Part shown: positions 60,000 through 64,000 of the stretch, in pieces | How positions within the stretch are numbered: the stretch's first letter is position 1 | Layout: the number at the start of each line of letters is the position of its first letter | From: Myotis daubentonii | Lineage: Eukaryota > Chordata > Mammalia > Chiroptera > Vespertilionidae | Length of the DNA: 64,000 nt | Reading direction: 5' to 3' | Assembly: GCF_963259705.1 (NCBI RefSeq) | Contig: NC_081844.1 | Span: 29,528,294-29,592,293, forward strand | The notes under the pieces: generated by a model | What the model was told of the DNA's origin: nothing | The model's database searches: none | Seen by the model: the letters and a program-made list of their open reading frames with translations, nothing else | Position numbers and translations under genes: made by a program

Positions 60000-60870
60000 G
60001 CCACAGGCAAGCTTCAGCCCTTTCTCTGGCAACCCCACCCATTATAGGCCTAAGGCAGGAGGAAGTGCCACCTCTTTTCCTAATGAAATGGGGAATCTTG
60101 CTGCTCGGTGGCATAGAAGAAATCTTTTCCCCGAGGAAAAGGTAAGGCTCACTCCTTGCTGATACAGAAGAGGGGAAATGCCAGCCTCTCAGCCTTGGGC
60201 ATGCCACAAGAGCATCCCCTTTCCTCCAGTGAACAAAGAAGTCCTCCTTTTACATGCATAAAGCAGGAAGCAATCCTGCCCGCTTTGGGGGAGTTGGGAA
60301 ATATTCCCCTTTCAAACAGAGGGAACATCCTGCCTCTCTTCTGGTAAAAAGGGAAGTCCTACCATTTTCAGGCGTTCAGGAGGTCTATCCTTTTCTCCTG
60401 GCGTAACAGGAAGGCCTGCCCCTTTCGGATAGGTGACAGGAAACCTGCCTACGCCTGACATAAACTAGTCGCCATCCAACCCTTTTCCTGGGTAACAGGA
60501 AGTCCCACCTCTTTCAGATTTGGAACTCCTGCCCCTGTCTGAGGTAAAATAGGAGGATGTCCCACCCCTTTTCTTGAAATGGGGAGCCATGCCCCTTGCT
60601 TTAGTAAAATAGGAAATCCTGCCCATTTCAGGGACAGGGGTCAGAGAAGGCCCCAGGGTGTTGGGGGGGGGGGGGGGACGCGCAAATGCTATGAAATGAG
60701 AAGCCTCCCCTTTTGCCTGGTTTAATGGGAAACCATATCCTCCTTTCCATATGAAGTGGGATATGCAACCTCTCTGAAAAAAAGGGTTGGAGATTTTCTA
60801 CTCTTGTTGCTTCCTGCTTCCCCCCACCCCCTCATCCCCCCTCCACTTCTCCCCACTCCACTCCCATCCT
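60000..60870. other. Intron-like sequence with a degenerate short repeat
   Basis: Words of the type 'aacaggaagtcctgcccctttc' recur about a dozen times at 30-60-base spacing from about 60060 to 60760, with alternating orientation of details. A decayed minisatellite; not coding. Confidence 0.6.
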
Positions 60871-60935
60871 GCAGATCAGCCTGGGAGAGATGATCCATGT
60901 CCAGGGCCTGCAGCTGAGCTCACCAGCCTTCATGA

Positions 60936-61543
60936 TGTTAACGTAAAAAAAACATTGAAACCTGTAAAGAATTTTTGTGAGTTTATTTGAGCCAAACTGT
61001 CGACATATGCCGGGAAGCAGAACCTCAACGAATTGAGACAGTGCTCCGGAGAATGGCAGGGTTACATCGTATTTATACATGAAATTCATTGGTGACAGAT
61101 TTAAGGAGGTGGGATTAAGGGAAGCGGGGGGGGGGGGGGGGGGGAACCTCTGTGATAGGATAAAAAGTAAAATGATGGACACATGCTTAGGTCGGTGCAG
61201 GAACAATTAACATGATAATGAAGGAATCTGCTGCATCTGTCCTGGGCCCAGCACACCTGGCCGTGCCCCAGGGGCTCCAGATACAGGGAAATCACAAGTT
61301 ACCCAGACATTTCAAGGGTATGTTATCATAGATGCAAAAAGACAGATAGGCTCAGTTACAGTAAAGGTTGACCTTATCAGTGAAGATATCGGCTTAGGAC
61401 ATAACTGCCCACCATAACTGCTTTTAGTTAAGGTTTAATTTCAAACCATCCTTTGTGGTTACTTTAGGTCTCCGAGTCTGCAAAACTGCCATGCAGGCCT
61501 CTCCTGAGCTTGTCAGGTCAGCATGTGGCCCCTTTCGTCCACA
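60936..61543 (-). mobile_element. Solo LTR inserted in PAP2-like exon, antisense
   Basis: 608 bp with TGTTAACG at the left end and TCCACA at the right (TG...CA). Flanked by a perfect 4-bp duplication atga (60932-60935, 61544-61547). The minus strand has a TATA-like tgtataaat near 61075 and AATAAA near 60983 in the correct order. A 4-bp duplication fits class I (gammaretrovirus-like) ERVs. Confidence 0.88.
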
Positions 61544-62559
61544 ATGAGCAGCACCTACAAGGCCATGATCTACAGGCAACCTGTTATTTTTGTGTTTGGT
61601 GGCATGGCCAGCTGGTCCCAGACTGACATTGCCAAGATGACCACAGGTCACCTGAGGCCCCACTTCCTGGCAGTGTGCCTGCCCAACCGGGCCTCTTTGG
61701 ACTGCAAAATTGGCTACATCACAAACCAGGCAAGCTGAAAACATCTTCTGTGCCAGGCGAGTGGGCAGCTGGGGAGGAGAACCCAGGAAGGGTCCCCTCA
61801 CCCCCGCCGCAGCTGATGGTGGCCCTCCCCTGCCCATCCCCCAGGAAATCCTTCTATTCTGAGCATGCCTCTTTGGGGATGTATGCCATGGTGCATCTGA
61901 TGGTGAGTGCTGGCGGGAGACAGGCCACACACCCGGTGAGGTCAGAGAATACTCCATTGTCCCCCGCCCCCACCCCCACCCCATGCTTGGTGCCAGCAGT
62001 GCCAGGCACAGCTTCCATGGAGCTTGTGTGTGTGTCCGTGGAGTTGGGAGGGCAAGAATGGGGAGGGCCTATCTCCTCTTAAGGCTCATTCAGTGTCTCT
62101 GTCCCAGAATGGCAACTTCCAGAACCCTGTCTCCTCCTCCCTGCAGCTGGAGACAGCCCGTGCCAGGCTAGGTCCATGCCCAGGGCTAGGTTCCACCAGG
62201 AGCGGGTGGGAGGGAAATCAGATCCAGCTGAGGTGCAGGTCCAAAGTTTTGGTAGTGAGGTGGCAGGAGGAGCTGGGGAGAAGGGAACCCGCTGGGAAGC
62301 AGCCGATGACCCAGTGGACAAAGAGAGCATAGATTCTGGTGGTGGAATTGGATCACATATACGGGAGCCAGCCCAGAGCACCTGGGCACGTGGTGGACAG
62401 ACACAATGACATAGACAGAGGCCCAGGCCACGGGGCATGTGACAGTCACACGGATGTTTTCACACCAGCAACCCAGCAACATTTCTTCCTGAAAGACAAC
62501 CCATTCTGCTGCCAGCCTTTAAAAAAGAAAAGTAACTACAGCTTCTGTTTGATAAGAGA

Positions 62560-62712
62560 ACAGGGTCTTTGAAGCCGGATCTATCACAGCCTCAACTGTG
62601 TGTAACACTGGGTGAGATACTCAACTTCCTTCTCAGGCCTCCCATTTTGCATCTGTAAAATGGGCACGCAAACAGCAACTGCCTCCTAGGGTTGTGGTTT
62701 TCATGTTAAAAC
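62560..62712 (+). repeat. MIR SINE
   Basis: 'ggtgagatactcaacttccttctcaggcctcccattttgcatctgtaaaatgggcac...ctcctagggttgtggttttcatgttaaaa' is MIR. Confidence 0.8.
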
Positions 62713-62723
62713 ATAAACAAGCA

Positions 62724-62764
62724 GCCCTGACTGGTTTGGCTTAGTGGATAGAGCATTGGCCTGT
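62724..62764 (+). repeat. Ves SINE head, truncated
   Basis: 'gccctgactggtttggcttagtggatagagcattggcctgtg', then abrupt change into an LTR-like repeat. Confidence 0.85.
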
Positions 62765-63226
62765 GCGTGTTTCTTGACTTCATGTAGGAAAGATTTCACA
62801 ACACAAGCCCAGGTGATTCTGAGAGCACATTTATTATAGCTGGGGACAGTGAAACAAAGGAAGAACTTAGGATAGAAGAAGCAACGGGTGAGAGAGAGAG
62901 AGCCTAGGTGGTGCTCTGCTTTGGCTCTCTGGAAATGTTACAGGAGAGAAGTGAGCCATGATGCAGCTGCTGTTAGCTCACTGAAGTCAGAGAAAAGGGG
63001 GCCTTAGAGACAGAATCAGAGGGTTAGCCCAGGACAACCGGCCATTGCCAGTTGCTCCCCTGGTTGCAAGTCTCATGGAGACCCTTAGAGCTGGGGGGGT
63101 GGGGGGGAGTAAAGATGCACACTTGAAAAGGAAGAAAAGTGTGGACGTGCTCCAGAGAGAGCCCCTCCTGGATCTTTTTTCTTGAGAGTTCTTATTTGTT
63201 TTCTAAAGGTGGGACTTTTAGGGAGG
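62765..63226 (-). repeat. LTR-like repeat, copy 2
   Basis: Homologous to 55095-55500 in the same orientation. The polyadenylation signal (complement of tttatt near 62830) is on the minus strand. It begins near tgcgtgtttcttgac inside a SINE; the right end is uncertain because a SPIN-like element follows. Confidence 0.65.
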
Positions 63227-63234
63227 TCTTAGAG

Positions 63235-63457
63235 GAGTGGTTCTCAACCTTCCCAATGCCGCGACCCTTTAATACAGTTCCTCATGTTGTGGTGACCCCC
63301 AATTTCATTGTTACAAATTGAACATAATTAAAGCGTAGTGATTAATCACAAAAACAATATGTAATTATATATGTGTTTTCCGATGGTCTTAGGCAACCCC
63401 TGTGAAAGGATCGTTCGACCCCCAAAGGGGTCGCGACCCACAGGTTGAGAACCGCTG
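63235..63457. mobile_element. SPIN-like hAT element (non-autonomous)
   Basis: 223 bp. Terminal repeats gagtggttctcaacc / ggttgagaaccgctg, subterminal ggggtcgcgacccacaggtt, and a perfect 8-bp duplication tcttagag (63227-63234, 63458-63465). Matches my memory of the SPIN_NA family described in vespertilionid bats and other tetrapods. Confidence 0.88.
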
Positions 63458-63669
63458 TCTTAGAGGAAGATCTCAATAGAATATTTATCAGCATTATGCT
63501 GATTCACCAAAATGAGATTTATTCCCCTGACCTCATTCCTCCTTGGGTGTGGTTGGCACAAATGGCATTGGTTGGATTTCTGTTATCTATCTCCCTGAGT
63601 TGGGTAATTTAAGCTGTTTACCCTCTGGTTGGAGAGAAGTGTAAACCATTTACTCTCCCCCCCCCCATT

Positions 63670-63920
63670 TTTATTGAATTTATTGGGGTGACATTGGTTA
63701 ATAAAATGATATAGGTTTCAGGTGTACAATTCTATAATATGCCATCTGTGTATTGTATTGTGAGTTCACTGCCCTAAGTCAAGTCTCCTTCCATCACCAT
63801 TTATCCCCCTATACCTACTTCTATCTCCCCCATCCCCTTTTCCCTCTGATAATCACCACACTGCTGTCTGTGTCCATGAGGTTGTGTTTTTTCCCCTCAC
63901 CCAAGGATATGTTTTTGTTT
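63670..63920 (-). repeat. L1 3' end, antisense
   Basis: 'tttttattgaatttattggggtgacattggttaataaaa' and 'ggtttcaggtgtacaattctataat' are the antisense start of an L1 3'UTR. Confidence 0.65.
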
Positions 63921-63924
63921 TATT

Positions 63925-64000
63925 TTTTAAATATTTTATATGTTTTTATTGACTTCAGAGAGAGGAAGAGAGAGAAAGAGAAAGAAACATCAATCAGTTG
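63925..64000 (-). repeat. Ves-type SINE, antisense, cut by window end
   Basis: 'atatgtttttattgacttcagagagaggaagag...gaaacatcaatcagttg' is the antisense tail half; the head lies beyond the window. Confidence 0.8.

Larger units (their letters stand above)
59803..62175 (+). pseudogene. Lipid phosphate phosphatase-like (PAP2/PLPP) unprocessed pseudogene
   Basis: Exon-like pieces with splice sites read as the membrane PAP2 lipid phosphatases (PLPP1/2/3), which dephosphorylate phosphatidate and related lipids. Exon at 59803-59959: VSIPTRLSESSLLAPHIRVFF, then a one-base frameshift to CNETTITCTLVVHYIVED. Exon at 60875: ISLGEMIHVQGLQLSSPAF, cut by a solo LTR (60936-61543), resuming SSTYKAMIYRQPVIFVFGGMASWSQTDIAKMTTGHLRPHFLAVC, which keeps the KX6RP catalytic motif, then a TGA at 61736-61738. 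Exon at 61845-61902: KSFYSEHASLGMYAMVHLM, where the usual S-G-H reads S-E-H. A possible short exon starts at 62147. Introns are kept, so it is not a retrocopy. The closest parent among PLPP1-3 was not determined. Confidence 0.75.

Noticed and set aside
59803..61902. Functional PAP2 phosphatase gene
   Set aside because: Frameshift, in-frame stop, S-E-H in place of S-G-H and an LTR within an exon make an active enzyme unlikely.

Overview
The window is mammalian nuclear DNA, most probably from a vespertilionid bat. The evidence is lineage-specific mobile DNA: many tRNA-derived Ves-type SINEs with a conserved tRNA-like head and TCAATAAAATATATTT-type tails, Helitrons (5' TC, 3' hairpin plus CTAG, A|T target), short hAT elements including a SPIN-like copy, and five half-L1 (HAL1) elements. 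Ancient mammalian repeats (MIR, L2, MaLR-like LTRs) are also present. There is no bacterial or phage gene organisation and no CRISPR array.

Region by region. 1-2.8 kb: the 5' part of an antisense endogenous retrovirus (ERV) with a tRNA-Thr-type primer binding site. 3.2-21.6 kb: one LINE-1 expanded to about 18 kb by nested insertions. A Helitron (4635-13528) split its ORF1; a 6-bp-TSD provirus (4657-11410) inserted into the Helitron; a full-length HAL1 with an intact ORF1 (6340-8222) inserted into the provirus. The downstream L1 half carries a solo LTR, a second HAL1, a hAT element, a SINE and three Helitrons. 21.6-34.5 kb: mostly old sequence with SINEs, a Helitron, a Helitron 3' end carrying a truncated U2 snRNA retrocopy, a third HAL1, an L2 stretch and L1 ends. 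34.5-41.3 kb: a second nested stack, L1 > HAL1 > DDX3X processed pseudogene and Ves SINE, each level bounded by recognisable target-site duplications. 41.7-44.2 kb: a MaLR-type LTR, a TIR element and a palindrome with mirror-image SINEs.

The one convincing intact protein-coding gene of the host is TNFSF9 (4-1BB ligand), three exons on the minus strand at 45216-47345, with a TATA box and about 0.7 kb of CT-rich microsatellite just upstream. From about 59.8 to 62.2 kb on the plus strand lie exons of a lipid-phosphate-phosphatase-like (PAP2 superfamily) gene. It looks dead: a frameshift, an in-frame stop, a changed catalytic-motif glycine and a solo LTR inside an exon. The remaining sequence is intergenic or intronic, with more SINEs, two related LTR-like repeats, two more hAT elements and simple repeats.

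All identifications come from reading the sequence and from memory of the families; no database search was possible. I did not find a new gene system. The most unusual content is the nested transposon stacks, the mirror-SINE palindrome, the U2 fragment, a Helitron with two 5' ends, and the LTR-broken PAP2 relic.
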